From assembly GCF_024139115.2 (NCBI RefSeq), contig NC_085141.1:370473925-370537924 (forward strand): 64,000 nt of DNA, read 5' to 3'. The translations under genes and the position numbers were made by a program. Every line of letters starts with the position of its first letter. Within the stretch, counting starts at the first letter, position 1. The notes beneath the pieces are model-generated. The model did not search any database. It was not told the DNA's origin and saw nothing but the letters and a program-made list of their open reading frames with translations. This DNA comes from Armigeres subalbatus (taxonomy: Eukaryota; Arthropoda; Insecta; Diptera; Culicidae). Below, one piece after another: positions 45,974-56,769 of this stretch.

Positions 45974-46494
45974 TTATGGAATCTAATTTTATCACCTGGC
46001 ATGATTTTTATTGTTTTCTTCAGCTCGCACGATCCTCAGAATTCTCCCGAGGTATTAGAGAATATTGAGTTAACAAGATTTTAAGCATGTTCTATGTCGG
46101 ACAAATGTCTTGTTCTGTCAAAGTCAGAACTGATGTCGGGTTGCTTCCAGGTCTAAGTCAGCCAATGTCGAGTAAGGTATTGGTATTGAAGACATAAGCT
46201 TGAAATGTATACAGGATTTTTTCAAAGAATCCTAGAGAAATTTTTAAAGGGAGCTCACGAAAAAGTGTTTGGAGGATTGTCTGGTCTCAAATTAACTGTT
46301 TCATAAATTTTCGAAAATAAAAAAACTGAAGGAATTTTCGAAACGCTGGTATTGCTTGACTTTGGGTCACCAGTTTTTACACATTGAGGATGATGTTAGT
46401 CCCAAACATCATCTGTTGGTTCTTTGTGTAATTACAGCTGACCTGGCAATAACGGAGTAGCAACCGTGGGCGGTCAATCATGCTCATGTTCAAA
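45974..46494. other. Intron sequence with a dispersed repeat shared with 53.2 kb
   Basis: Bases 46350-46480 are the reverse complement of 53210-53346, including GCTGTAATTACACA and AACCAACAGATGA words, with few differences. The remainder is unassigned. Confidence 0.6.
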
Positions 46495-47015
46495 CGACCA
46501 TATAGGCCAAACGAGCTATTGGAGCTAACGGTTTTTTTTTTCACCTAAAAGGTCATTTGGCTTAACATGTTTGTTGGACGAAAAGATTCGTTTGACCGTA
46601 TAAACCATTTGGCCGAAAATTCCGTTTGGTACAAACGGTCGTTTAGCAGAATCTGCAAAAAGAGCCATTTGGTAATTATTTCGGCCAAACGACATTTCCT
46701 TAAGAAAATTATTTTGAGCTTTTTAGTGGAATGTCTTCACTTGTCATAAGACGAGTTTGTACAATCCCATTTAATTCCACCACTTAATTGTACCTTGATA
46801 GATACGTATTTCGACCTCAACAGTAAGGTCGTCCTCAGTGTCTCGTACTTGACTCGACATTACCTGTCAAATGACGTATTTGGCTCAACGGCTGTTTTGG
46901 TTAAATGACCCATTCAGCCCATCAACCCGTTTTTGCCAAACGACCATTTCGACCAAATGCAATTTGGCTAGATATCTTCCAGGCTCATGTGTTATTCGGC
47001 TGAAGTTCCGATGAA
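46495..47015. repeat. 17-bp array interrupted by a single-arm relative of the foldback family
   Basis: 17-bp TTTGGCC units occupy about 46495-46700 and 46865-47010. Between them, about 46735-46865 carries TAGTGGAATGTCTTCACTTG, GATACGTATTTCGACC and CGTCCTCAGTGTCTCGTACT, matching one arm of the foldback at 25875-26134 but extending to a different outer end. Confidence 0.7.
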
Positions 47016-47279
47016 CTGCGCTTCAATTTCGCACATGCATGTTTTTGAAAAACCTAGAGAATTTTAGAGGGGAGTTCCGGCGAAATACACAAAAGGTTCC
47101 CGTTAATGATATGAAATATAGAATACAGGAAAAAAATGTTTATAAAACAAACGTAATAGATAATCGCCATGCCATTTCACACCATCGCGTCAAACTGTTT
47201 TCTGACCATAGTTCTGCCAAATGCCGCTACTTTCGATTTTGGGACCGGCGCAAACCTCTATTGGTACTTTGGTAGTAAT

Positions 47280-47650
47280 AGTAGTTTGGCGAAAGAGCCA
47301 TTTGGCCCGTCCTTTCTGCAGAACAATCACTATGGACAAACGGCATTTTCTGCCAAATCACCTGCTCGGCTAAACTACTTTTTGCAAATAAAGCCAAATA
47401 AGCCGATATTTTTAGCCAAAGGAATTGTTCGTCCAAATGGCATTTTTTAGCCTTGAGGCCTTCGGCCAAATGGCTTACTGTCAAATGACCCTAAGTTCTA
47501 TTTCAAAGAGAAATTCTTTGGATTTCACTTCGGAATTTCGGAGAGCTTTTCAAAACATTCAACAACAAATTGTTTGGAATTTTGGGGATCAATCGGGAAA
47601 GTCCACAAAATCTTCGGAATTCCCAAGGAAAATTCGGCCGATTTTTTTTT
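47280..47650. repeat. 17-bp TTTGGCC units followed by degenerate GAATT units
   Basis: About 47285-47495 holds GCCATTTGGCCC-type units; about 47495-47645 holds AATTC/GGAATT-rich units. This is a third example of the two array types side by side, with CGGCG-rich patches near 47250 and 47680. Confidence 0.5.
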
Positions 47651-47817
47651 GATTCGGTGTGGACAATTGTAGAATAGCGGCGTGAACTGTCGGCATCGGC
47701 AGCGCACACCTCCACATGCAACACATCAACTTTAGCCGTTGAAAGCTGACTTATGAGATAGTCTTTTTGTATCGACTTTACTGCAACTGACCATAGCGCT
47801 AAAGTTTTATCCAGTAG

Positions 47818-48552
47818 CATCCCTGGTAGCGGGTCACTTTTTAGTAACTTGGTCACTTTTTTCGGGTCATTAAAAAGTCTCTTTTTTCGACCTCCAATCA
47901 CTAAAATCACTTTTTCTCGGAAAAAGTTAATATTTTGAATCATTTTGAAACTTTTGACCATATTTCTTTAGGAGCTTCGCCGTGGAATGAGAAATAACAA
48001 CAAACTCAAACAAAAATAAAACAAACTCATCCGATTTCATCATCAGATTTTTTTTTGGTTAATTAAGGAGGACTTAAACCAATCATCAGATGTCAGAAGA
48101 CAAACTATTCAATTTAAATCCATCACTTTGTAAACTTTGATCAGTGCCGCCTTATACTTGACACGACTTGAGAGACTAAAAACGTCTTTACTAGTGAGGT
48201 TGAAATACGTATACTTGTAAAGATTGCAAAGTAATGGAATGGTTCATGAAAAGTGAAGACATTCCACTAAATAAGCACACAATTTCCTTTTCATCGGATT
48301 TGTTGAATAATGGTTTAACAATTTATATATTTTTTAGAATTTATTGCCCCTTCAAATTGTAATTTTCGGCCAAAAGATATTAGGGGGAGCCATAATTTTT
48401 GATAACTTTGTGTGTCGGCCTTTTTAACTTCATATTAAAGTCAATTTTTGTCACTGCTAATGCAATTAAATGCCATTTTTAAGTCCCTTAACAGTGCCAG
48501 TGTTGATAACAAAAGTCACTATTTTGAACCGCTTTGATCGCTACCAGCCCTG
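47818..48552. mobile_element. Non-autonomous DNA transposon (6-bp TSD), copy 2, opposite orientation
   Basis: Flanked by CAGTAG at 47812-47817 and 48553-48558. Its left end (CATCCCTGGTAGCGGGTCAC) matches the right end of copy 1, and its right end, reverse-complemented (CAGGGCTGGTAGCGATCAAA), matches the left end of copy 1. AAAAAGTGACC-type subterminal words are shared. It is shorter (735 bp) and contains a nested single-arm copy of the TACGTATTTC foldback family at about 48140-48290. Confidence 0.8.
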
Positions 48553-48775
48553 CAGTAGTGCGTTTCTCTATGCTTCCAGATTGTTGTAGTGCTAGATTTG
48601 GTGGGCCAACACGCTTTCTAGATCCCTGCTGGTGTTTTGTCCATTTTCGTTCTGGATCTTCTTCGGTAATAAAGAGTTTGTCTGTGTCATCCTTATCAAG
48701 AATCTTGGATAAAGTTTGGATAAAGCTGCTCAGAAGCTTTTTTTGGTACGCAAAACTTCGATATGCCTTCAATTA

Positions 48776-49860
48776 TATCCATTTCATCACCTGAAAGTTT
48801 AACAGATATCGTTAGATCGTTAGAACTGTCCTTGAGCCCGAGATTTAAGATCTACAGCTGCTAGAAAATATTTTTTCAGTCCTGATAGCTTCAATATCCT
48901 CGGATATCCTAAGATGGGTTTAAGATATTCTGGGCAATCCGAACTGACCTTGCGTTCGAAACTTGAGATCTACAGCTGCAATAAAATTTATTTTCCTGTA
49001 CTAAAATCTTCGATATGCATTCAATTATATCCATTACATCTCTTGAGTGGTCAACAGATATCGTAAGACAGTTTTGAAATATTTTGGGCAATCCAAACTG
49101 TCCTTGAGTTCGGAACTTGAGATCTACAGCTGCGAAAACATCGTTTTCAGTACTCAAGACTTCAGTATGCATTCAATTAATTTCATTACATCTCCCGGGA
49201 GGCTTCTATTGTAAGATATTTTGAGATATTCTGAGTCATCCAAACTATCATTGATTTTGAGATTTGAAATCTACAGCTGCGAAAGTAGCTCTTTCGTCAC
49301 ACAAAGTTTCTAAATGTATGTAACCATGTGCAAAACAGCTCCTGGATGGTCAACATACAATGTATAATATACATCGTAAGATAGTTTTTATCTATTCTGC
49401 ATCATCTAAACTTTTCAGGACCAGCGACGTGAGAAGCTCTTGTTTACAAAAGCAATTTCGCCCTTTTGAAATGTTGGTGCCGATATATTGGAGCTTTGAG
49501 TGACGAAAACCCCAAGTAACCATTCGGCAATATAAAGCTATATAATCCAGGCTGTATAAACCAGTATAAAGCATGTTTGCATGTTGTTTGTTTTATAGTC
49601 GCACGTACGAGTTTTTTTAAATGCTTACGGTTACCTGGATAATTTACTGCTTGTTGAGTTGCTGTAGATCGTAAGTTCTGAATTCAAGGACGGTTTGGAT
49701 AACTCAGGACGTCACAAAACCATCTAACCATGTCTCCTGATTTTCATGAATTTGTTATGGTTGTTATGTTGAATACATATCTAAGCATGGAGCGACGAAA
49801 AATGCTGGCTGTAGATCGCAAGTACTGGACTCAAGGACAGTTTAGATGATCTAATACTTC
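48776..49860. repeat. Degenerate tandem repeat of about 120-155 bp with inverted copies at its right end
   Basis: The marker GATCTACAGCTGC recurs at 48849, 48967, 49121 and (as AATCTACAGCTGC) 49268. It is preceded each time by a form of CCAAACTGTCCTTGAGTTCG and accompanied by ATATCCATTACATCTC and GGTCAACAGATATCG words. At about 49663-49712 and 49808-49857 the same segment appears reverse-complemented (GCTGTAGATCGTAAG). No coding capacity. Confidence 0.75.
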
Positions 49861-50744
49861 CCAAAAATTCCCAAAAATTTCAAATTGTTTTGTCATTTCT
49901 CTATTATGGAGAACGAAAACAAATGGAATATGTAAAATTTAATATCGCTTAGAAAAATTTGGGCCTGAAAGGGTTAAATCATTACGTACATTTGTTCTAG
50001 GATATTCTTAGTTATACGGTTTGTGATCAATTATATCTGTTGAACAAAAGTTTGGGCAGAAGAATGGGATTTTTTTTGTTGGAGCTTGGTGCGATCTGGC
50101 AGAACCCCGGCCAGATGTAAGTGTGAACAGAAAAATCGCATCACTTTTCAGAAGTATGGTAGATACTTCTCCTCAAATGTTTTGTTTTGCTTTAAAGCAA
50201 TCTTATAGATAAATCCAATAGCGTTTGAGGCAGAAACCAAATTTCAAAGTGTAATGTTCCAGTATTATCAGTAATGGCCATTTTAATAGAACTAGACATG
50301 AGTTTAATATTTTTTTTCGAAACATTCATTTGTAGAAGATGATTTGATGTCTCACGTAAGTGGCGTGACTTCGAGTTCACGAAACAACTTCTTAGCAATT
50401 GATTTCGCAACATTCCAAGAATTTTTTTTCTTTTCGTACATCCCTATAAGGCCGATACAAATATACAAATATTTAAAAACTACTTTGTCTCCCTCCCCTC
50501 GGATTTTTTTTTGCCAAAAAATTATATTTTGATAGGCAACAAAATAGAATTCGTATAATTTTGAGTATTTTCAAAACTTTTTTTTAACAAATCCGAGGAG
50601 TTTTTTGACTTTATTTTTTTATTTAATTTTTTTAGTAGGACAAAATGTTAATTAAATATTTGTAACGGCCTATGTGATTTCCAGATGTTTCGAAGAATCT
50701 TGAAGGAGATAGATCTATTTTGTGAGAAAAATATTAGGCTCTTT
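49861..50744. other. AT-rich intron sequence, nothing recognised
   Basis: T-rich runs and no repeats shared within the window. The short frames here have no identifiable domain. Confidence 0.3.
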
Positions 50745-50885
50745 TAGTAGAATGTCTTCACCTGTCATATAAGACGAGTTTTATTACTATTCCATTTAAC
50801 CATTCCACCACGTTGTTATCTTTAAGTATTTCAACCTCAACTGCAAGGTCGTCTTCAGTGACACGAGCTTGACTAGACTCACTGT
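50745..50885. mobile_element. Single-arm copy of the TACGTATTTC foldback family
   Basis: TAGTAGAATGTCTTCACCTG, CATTTAACCATTCCACCACG and GGTCGTCTTCAGTGACACGA align with the copy at 46735-46865 and with one arm of the foldback at 25875. It is more diverged (TTTCAACC instead of TTTCGACC). Confidence 0.7.
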
Positions 50886-52620
50886 CGGTCTATTTCGTGA
50901 TTCGTATACGATTCCAAAAAATATGTTGATATAAACTTGTTCGAGTCCTTCAACATTTCTTTTCTTGAGGATTTTCCTCGGGATAAGATACATCGAATAG
51001 AATTATCTCCGGAACCTAAATAGCACTTATTACGGAATGTATTTTTCGAAGCCTGGATAAGTCGTTCTTTGTGTTAAATCATTGGTTTGAGTACAGCTAT
51101 GATATAAAAAAATCACTTGATCTTAAACCAGACCAACCGCTGCTACGCAGTTCAGAAGAACTACCGGATGAAATCGAAACCGAAGCAATTTCCTTCACGA
51201 CATAAAAAATATTCGAAAGCAAGTACTACGCACAAAACTGAACTAGAAAATGGTAAGTGATCTCATTTAATGCGGCGTGACAGTTCCGACCGACCGGACC
51301 GACCCACCATGGGGAGACCATTGACGACAGCACGGCCGCAGCAGTAGGTGACTGACTACGCGTGGGCCATTTGACAACGATGACGCCATCGCTCCCACCG
51401 AGAGCCCGGGCGCGAATGCTTGGTGGAAAACCATAACCATAAATGTCGCGGACGGTTTGCCACCCGCAGCACAACCAATTTCCCCCCAAAGCCACATTCG
51501 GCAGCCCAACGAAATCGGTCGGTAATTCAATCCTGCCGGTGCGCGGCGATGAAAAAGACGACGGCGGCCCACCGTAGGATTCCATTCCAATTAAGGCGTC
51601 CGCGCGCTTATGAATGACAATTGCAACTGACTCCGACGCGACGCGTAGATTTTACTCATCCATTCATCGGCGCGGGGCCGCAAACTTGCCGCCCACACCG
51701 CGCACGGTTCCGATTCATTCATTCAGTTGCCCGGTTTGGCGGCTGTGAAGCCTCACCGACCGTCGTCGCCGGTCGCCGGATATGGTTCCGACCCGGCAAA
51801 ACGGTTGTAGTACACGGGTAGCCCGCGCGAACCTGTTGATTTGTTTTGATTCGAATCAGTCCGCCGAGACTGAGAAGCGGGAGGACTACGACGCCTACGC
51901 TCGAGCTGCTCGGTCTCGGTGGACGACTACCGCACCACTACGGGCAAGATAAGCCATTTAGGTTGGGTTGGATGACCTCAGACCAGCAAGCGGCGGTGTG
52001 AATATTTTTCCCCGGCAGGCAGTCGGCACTGCCACTGCTCGCCATCTATCATCGTCGTCGTCGCCGTCGTCGTTTGAATGTGTAGTATGGGGACGGTTGT
52101 TGTCTTCCGAATTCGTATCGTACGACGAACATTGCGGTAGGCAGCGAAATCGTTTTCGTAGTGATATAAAAAAATATGGTGGAGTGATGTCATTTTGGAG
52201 GAACAGAATTTTGGTTGAATCGATAGGCGATCAAAGTAGGGCAACAGAATGTCGCTTTTTCGGTATAGGATCTACGCAATGCAGAAATGGTACGGTGACA
52301 CGAGTATTCAGTTGATAAGTGGGAAGCAAAACAACAGCAATGTCAGCTCAGATTGAACTTACGGCAAATTATCATGAAACTTATGTTTCTAATAACTACA
52401 ATAAGGGGACAAATTCAGTAATAGTCATGGTTTCAAATCGTATCAAACGAAGACGTTACCTTCAATATTTATTTTTCAATTAATTCCTTCGAGTGGCTAC
52501 GGAAAATTATTATGAGTTTTGGCACATCCTCAGTAGAGATGATGGGAATTTTTACCTACTCCGAGCAATCTGAATGCCAAAGGGGATAAAAGTTGACTTA
52601 AAATCCTATAATACCGTTTG
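50886..52620. other. Intron with a CpG-rich single-copy island at about 51260-52100
   Basis: The island is markedly GC-rich between AT-rich flanks and has a CATCGTCGTCGTCGCCGTCG trinucleotide run near 52050-52070. The two minus frames 51226-51585 and 51267-51590 overlap in different phases and show no domain; the plus frames are equally unremarkable. An enhancer, an alternative promoter or an unrelated unannotated exon cannot be separated from sequence alone. Outside the island nothing is recognised. Confidence 0.35.
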
Positions 52621-52681
52621 CACCGAATGCAATGATTGTGGTGGCTCAGAAACTTTCTTGCAATGCTGCAAGTTCCTAGAG

Positions 52682-52925
52682 CTACTGCGATAGTTCCAGC
52701 TCTCCAAAGGATCTCAGAAGAGATTTTGGGACGATTTCGATTGCTGATATAGCTACCGAAAACTGCTTCAACTCCTCCGCCAAGTCGTGGTACTTGTTGG
52801 AGAGTGTTCTTTGGATATTATGGTCTAGCAGTACAGCAATGTCGATGAGGGTTACCCGCTTCATCCATTTATCGTAGAACACAGCACCGGGCCGATTGGC
52901 ATGAATGAGGACATCCGTCGTGAGC
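52682..52925 (-). pseudogene. LINE ORF2 C-terminal fragment
   Basis: On the minus strand the sequence reads HANRPGAVFYDKW, then VTLIDIAVLLDHNIQ, then KYHDLAEELKQFSVAISAIE and IVPKSL. The pattern (LIDIAxPxDHN, then a K-Y-xLAxEL helix, then SAxGxVPKSL) is the C-terminal tail found after the reverse transcriptase of several insect non-LTR retrotransposons. Only this tail is present. Downstream on the minus strand I see no 3' untranslated end that I can assign. Clade undetermined. Confidence 0.6.
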
Positions 52926-53209
52926 TCGCGATTTCAGTACAGCTTTACGTCAGCATGTTTCGGTGCTATTTGTTGTAGGCACATATTTGTTGTAGGTGAC
53001 AAAAAATACTATCGACACGATGCAAGAACTTTGATACAGAAAATCGAAGATCTTGCAGGTTTTGACACGGAAACTGTCGTAAATTCCAACCAGATGTCGT
53101 TGCTGAATAGTTAATACGCTATTCAGCATGCAGAAATTGGTTCAGATTCCGCAAACAGATTCTAATCGTCCAGAAAGAAGATGTGCAAACGGGTCAGTTT
53201 GAGCATGAA

Positions 53210-53346
53210 AATGATTGACCGCCCACGATTGCTACTCCGTTATTGCCAGGGCAGCTGTAATTACACAGAGAACCAACAGATGAAGTTTGGAACTAACATC
53301 ATCTTCAATGTGTAAGAATTGGTGACCCCAAAAATTAGCAATACCA
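53210..53346. repeat. Dispersed repeat, second copy of the 46.35-46.48 kb unit
   Basis: ATGATTGACCGCCCACGATT to AGCAATACCAGC matches the reverse complement of 46350-46480 almost base for base (for example TTGCTACTCCGTTATTGCCA in both). Nature unknown; possibly the end of a larger element. Confidence 0.7.
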
Positions 53347-53839
53347 GCGCCGGCCATGTCCGAATGCAGCTCCATTGAGGAATATGTAGAAAAATGTTGA
53401 CATGATACTCGCTTTGAAGGAAGCCGACGAATCATCTGCACTTCCATGAGAAATCATTGGGATGTTGGATATGTGGGGTAGGGTTTGTGACAGGGTACGA
53501 TTTGACTTTTGGTAAACGGTATGCCGTGTAGTTTGATTGATTTTAAACAAAAACACATTCGAACAAACACTAATTACCGTCCGCGCCAAGCAGAACAAAA
53601 TTTCGATGGCCGGCCGATCGTTCTACTTACTGAAGAAAACACGACCGGACGCGTTATTAAATATTTACTTTCTGATTAATTTATTCATCCGCACAAAGCA
53701 GAACGAAATTTCGATGATCGGCCGATAGTTCCGCTGTAGAAAACTCGACTGGACGCGATACAATTTCTACTTTCTCCCGAGTGAACTATCTGCTTACTGA
53801 GCAGAAACACGATAAAACAGGCACTTTATATAGAAAATG
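53347..53839. other. Intron sequence with a short internal direct duplication
   Basis: CAGAACAAAATTTCGATGGCCGGCCG near 53590 recurs as CAGAACGAAATTTCGATGATCGGC near 53698 (quoted as similar segments around the core AATTTCGATG). The copies are spaced about 108 bp, suggesting a two-unit degenerate tandem repeat. Nothing else is recognised. Confidence 0.4.
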
Positions 53840-54405
53840 TGCAAACAGATCAGTTTGCCGAAAAAGTCGTTTGGTTAAAATTATTATTTTGTCAGAAATG
53901 GTCGTTTGTCAGAAAGGGCCTTTTGACGTTTGACGGCTCGACATTTTTTGTCATGTGTCCCGTATAGCAAGACATATTTGCCAAAGAACCAGTTTAGATG
54001 AATGATATTTTTGGCCAAATTGATTGTCCTTTCTGCCAATCAAACACTTCGGCCAAACAGTATTTTCGGTCAAATGATCTATTCGGCCAAACATTTTGTT
54101 CGTCCAAATGACCTTTCAGGCTAAACGATCAATTCGCAAACGCCTTTCGGCCAAACAGTGATAGAGGCCATTTGGCCGAAGGCCACAAGACCGAAGATTG
54201 TTTGACTGAATATGTCATTCGGCCGAACTCACGCTGAAACACGTCCAAATGAAATGGGTATACGACCGAAAAAGTCTTTTAGCCGAATAGATCATTTGGT
54301 CGAAAATGCCTGTTGGTCGAAAAGGTCGTTTGTCAGCAAGGGCCATTTGGCTGAAAATGTAATTTGGCCTAACTGTTTTTTTGGCTGAAAGTCATTTGAT
54401 GTTCG
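53840..54405. repeat. 17-bp TTTGGCC tandem array, third large block
   Basis: Units such as GTCGTTTGGTTAAAATTAT, TTTGGCCAAATTGATTG and CATTTGGCTGAAAATG occur in mixed orientation, with the same core and approximate 17-bp step as the blocks at 40.4 and 44.0 kb. Confidence 0.75.
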
Positions 54406-56100
54406 TCGGATACAGTTGACATTCCGTCCCGATGGATGGTCAAGCCGCATTTCTTTGTTTCGGAATGCACAACCTCTGTTTGTTCAAAGTAGGTCTTCCT
54501 CACTGTAAGCTTCATTTACCATCCAAAACGGAGGCACTAATTCCCACTGTTCCTTTAGGTCGGCAATCGGCAGAGAATATTAGTAGCCTTCGGGGGCCGG
54601 GGGCCGCTAATGGCCATGCGTTTGTGGAGTTCCGTTGTCTGGCTTTCTGTTTTTCTTTATCACACGATTCTTCTATGTCTCCTGACAGACATTCGACGCC
54701 TGACTCACTGCACACTACTTGGCAGGGGTTGATGGCACTTTGAAAGCAGCCGCTATCTCGGCAGACGACACACAGTCCGGAAGGCTGATGTATTGGTCGT
54801 CACATCGTTCGATTTGAAGACTCCAATACCAACTTTACCACCGGTATAAGGGACCATCGAATCTCAAGGGGACAATGTTGATCCAGTTTTGCGCTGATAG
54901 CTTTACCGAAGATCTTTTGAAAATGGTTATTGATACGGATAGTTTTCGACTGCTGGTTCCGAGGACCGACCGGTCCGATGGAGTCCTGCCACTATGGGGA
55001 ACCATGACACCGGCTACCGTTCTTTCGGATCGTTGCGTCTATCCAAAAAGGAAGTTCGGCTACCCGTTCGGCCTTGCCTGGCTCTGGACCCAACAGCCAA
55101 AGGGACCTGATAGTTGAACGGAAGTATCCAAAACCTCTACGCACGCGGAGAAGGCAGTCCACGGTGTTTCGAAAGGTTTCAATGTTTTGCGGGTGGGAAT
55201 TGAGTAGCCGTTAATAGTGATGGGCTTGGTAGGTGGACGATGTTTTTGAACATCTAGGGCGTGTCCCAGGGTTGCAAGGTTAGATCCAGTACCAAAGCCT
55301 GAATGGAACCCGAGCTGTCGGTCGTCAATTCTAGATTGGTAGTTCAGCGATCGTGCATGTGCATCTGGTCAGCGAAATGGGGCGATACCCTTGAGAAACG
55401 TTGGCTTGATCACTAGATTTCCTTTATAGGCACAACCAGGGCTTGGTTCCAAAATTCGGCATTGTCTGGCGGATTGATCTTTATGGATATCGCCCAAATA
55501 CGCTTTCCAGGATTCCTCTCTTGCCTCATGGATGATTAGCCGGAATTCGTTTGGTTTGTTCTAAAATTGTCAATAATAGATTCGCGATTAGGGTCCCTTT
55601 CATGCGCCTTACTAATACAGGTAGGCGTTGGTAGCCTCCGATTTTAGGGAATGAAATAAGTGAGCTTGAGGCATAGATTGTGGAGGATTGAGAAGCTGTT
55701 AGCGTTGCGTCTAGGAAGACTTTGTCGGTCCTATGAACAGGGTAGGTAATTGGACGTCCAAAGTCGTCCGCCAGTTCCGGTTGGGGTGTAACGGGACCCC
55801 GACTACCCAACGCCTTCACTACTTTTTGCCTTTCTCGAACTAAAAAGTTGCACCGAAAGGCTATCATTTCACTCAATTTTTGTGTGTGCACAGGACTCCG
55901 GTTGATCTCTTTATTTTTGGTACTACTTTTCTCTCCTTGTTTAAGGGACATCGTCTTCGGCTTGAAAACCGAAGACTCGTCGCAGATATTGACAGGCATC
56001 GAATAATTTTTGATAGGTGTCTTATTGGTTTTTCTGGGTAACACCAGCCATTCTTATGACCGAGTTTTTTCTTCCTTTATTATAGTATTTTTTTAAATTT
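54406..56100 (-). pseudogene. Unassigned minus-strand remnant, possibly retroelement-derived
   Basis: The longest frame is 55526-56044 on the minus strand, 172 residues. It has a basic, Ser/Lys-rich N-terminal half (KPKTMSLKQGEKSSTKNKE), a central RNFLVRERQKVV-like segment and a C-terminal part with LTILEQTKRIPANHP. I do not recognise it. Just downstream on the minus strand another frame gives LIIHEAREESWKAYLGD, and further on RQLGFHSGFGTGSNLATL weakly resembles an RT segment around FGFRxGxxT. The surrounding 54.4-55.5 kb is interrupted by stops in all frames. A decayed LINE is the best guess, held weakly. Confidence 0.25.
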
Positions 56101-56254
56101 TAGATTAAGTTCAACACCAATTATGATCGGGTGATCTTTAATCTCGAACAGTCACTTTTAAGTTTAGTTAAGGAAACGAGACAGACCCTTTGGGTGATGA
56201 CATGCTGGTGCGTCAACCCGAGTAGACGAAAATAGCTCAATAATATCAAATGTT

Positions 56255-56528
56255 GATAAGATAGCAAAATGAGATATGGACATGATTGATATAAGAGATA
56301 AAATATCAGACGACAATATCTATATTTAGCACTAAAATATCGTGAGGAGATCAAGTTATGCTATTTGTAAGAAGTGATCAATATCAAGTGCCATTAGTTG
56401 GTTTTTATTCATAGCATATCTTGATATTGAAATTATATTTTAGTCCAAATTTTTGATATTGTTGCCTGTTCTTTTATCTCTTATATCAATCAAGTCCATA
56501 TCATGTTTTGTTATTCTGTTTATGGCTT
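56255..56528. mobile_element. MITE with about 50-bp inverted arms
   Basis: The left arm at about 56255-56303 (GATATGGACATGATTGATAT, then AAGAGATAAAA) matches the reverse complement of about 56480-56528 (GATATGGACTTGATTGATAT, then AAGAGATAAAA). The interior is AT-rich and non-coding. The true ends may lie slightly further out, beginning near CCCGAGTAGACG at 56218. Confidence 0.75.
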
Positions 56529-56769
56529 CTGCCCAGGAAGCGATGCGGAGCGCGTCCAAGCACTCGTAAAGCTGAATATCAGCAAGAGGGACGCGTTCAC
56601 GCACGCACACGCGTCAGTATGTCATCGGCCTTAGTCGCTTTCGAGGCGCATTTGATTTAGCTATCGCTGTTTAGGTCGGTGATTCAGCTTTGACATATTT
56701 TCGGTTGTGTTCGGGCCTTCTTTGGAACAGTTGTAAGAAGAAACTAATGGTAAGGCGATTAGAAAGAAG

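Noticed and set aside
51226..51590. GC-rich minus frames (about 107-119 residues) as a host exon or gene
   Set aside because: Two phases are open over the same bases, as expected from high GC content, and neither shows a domain or clear splice signals.
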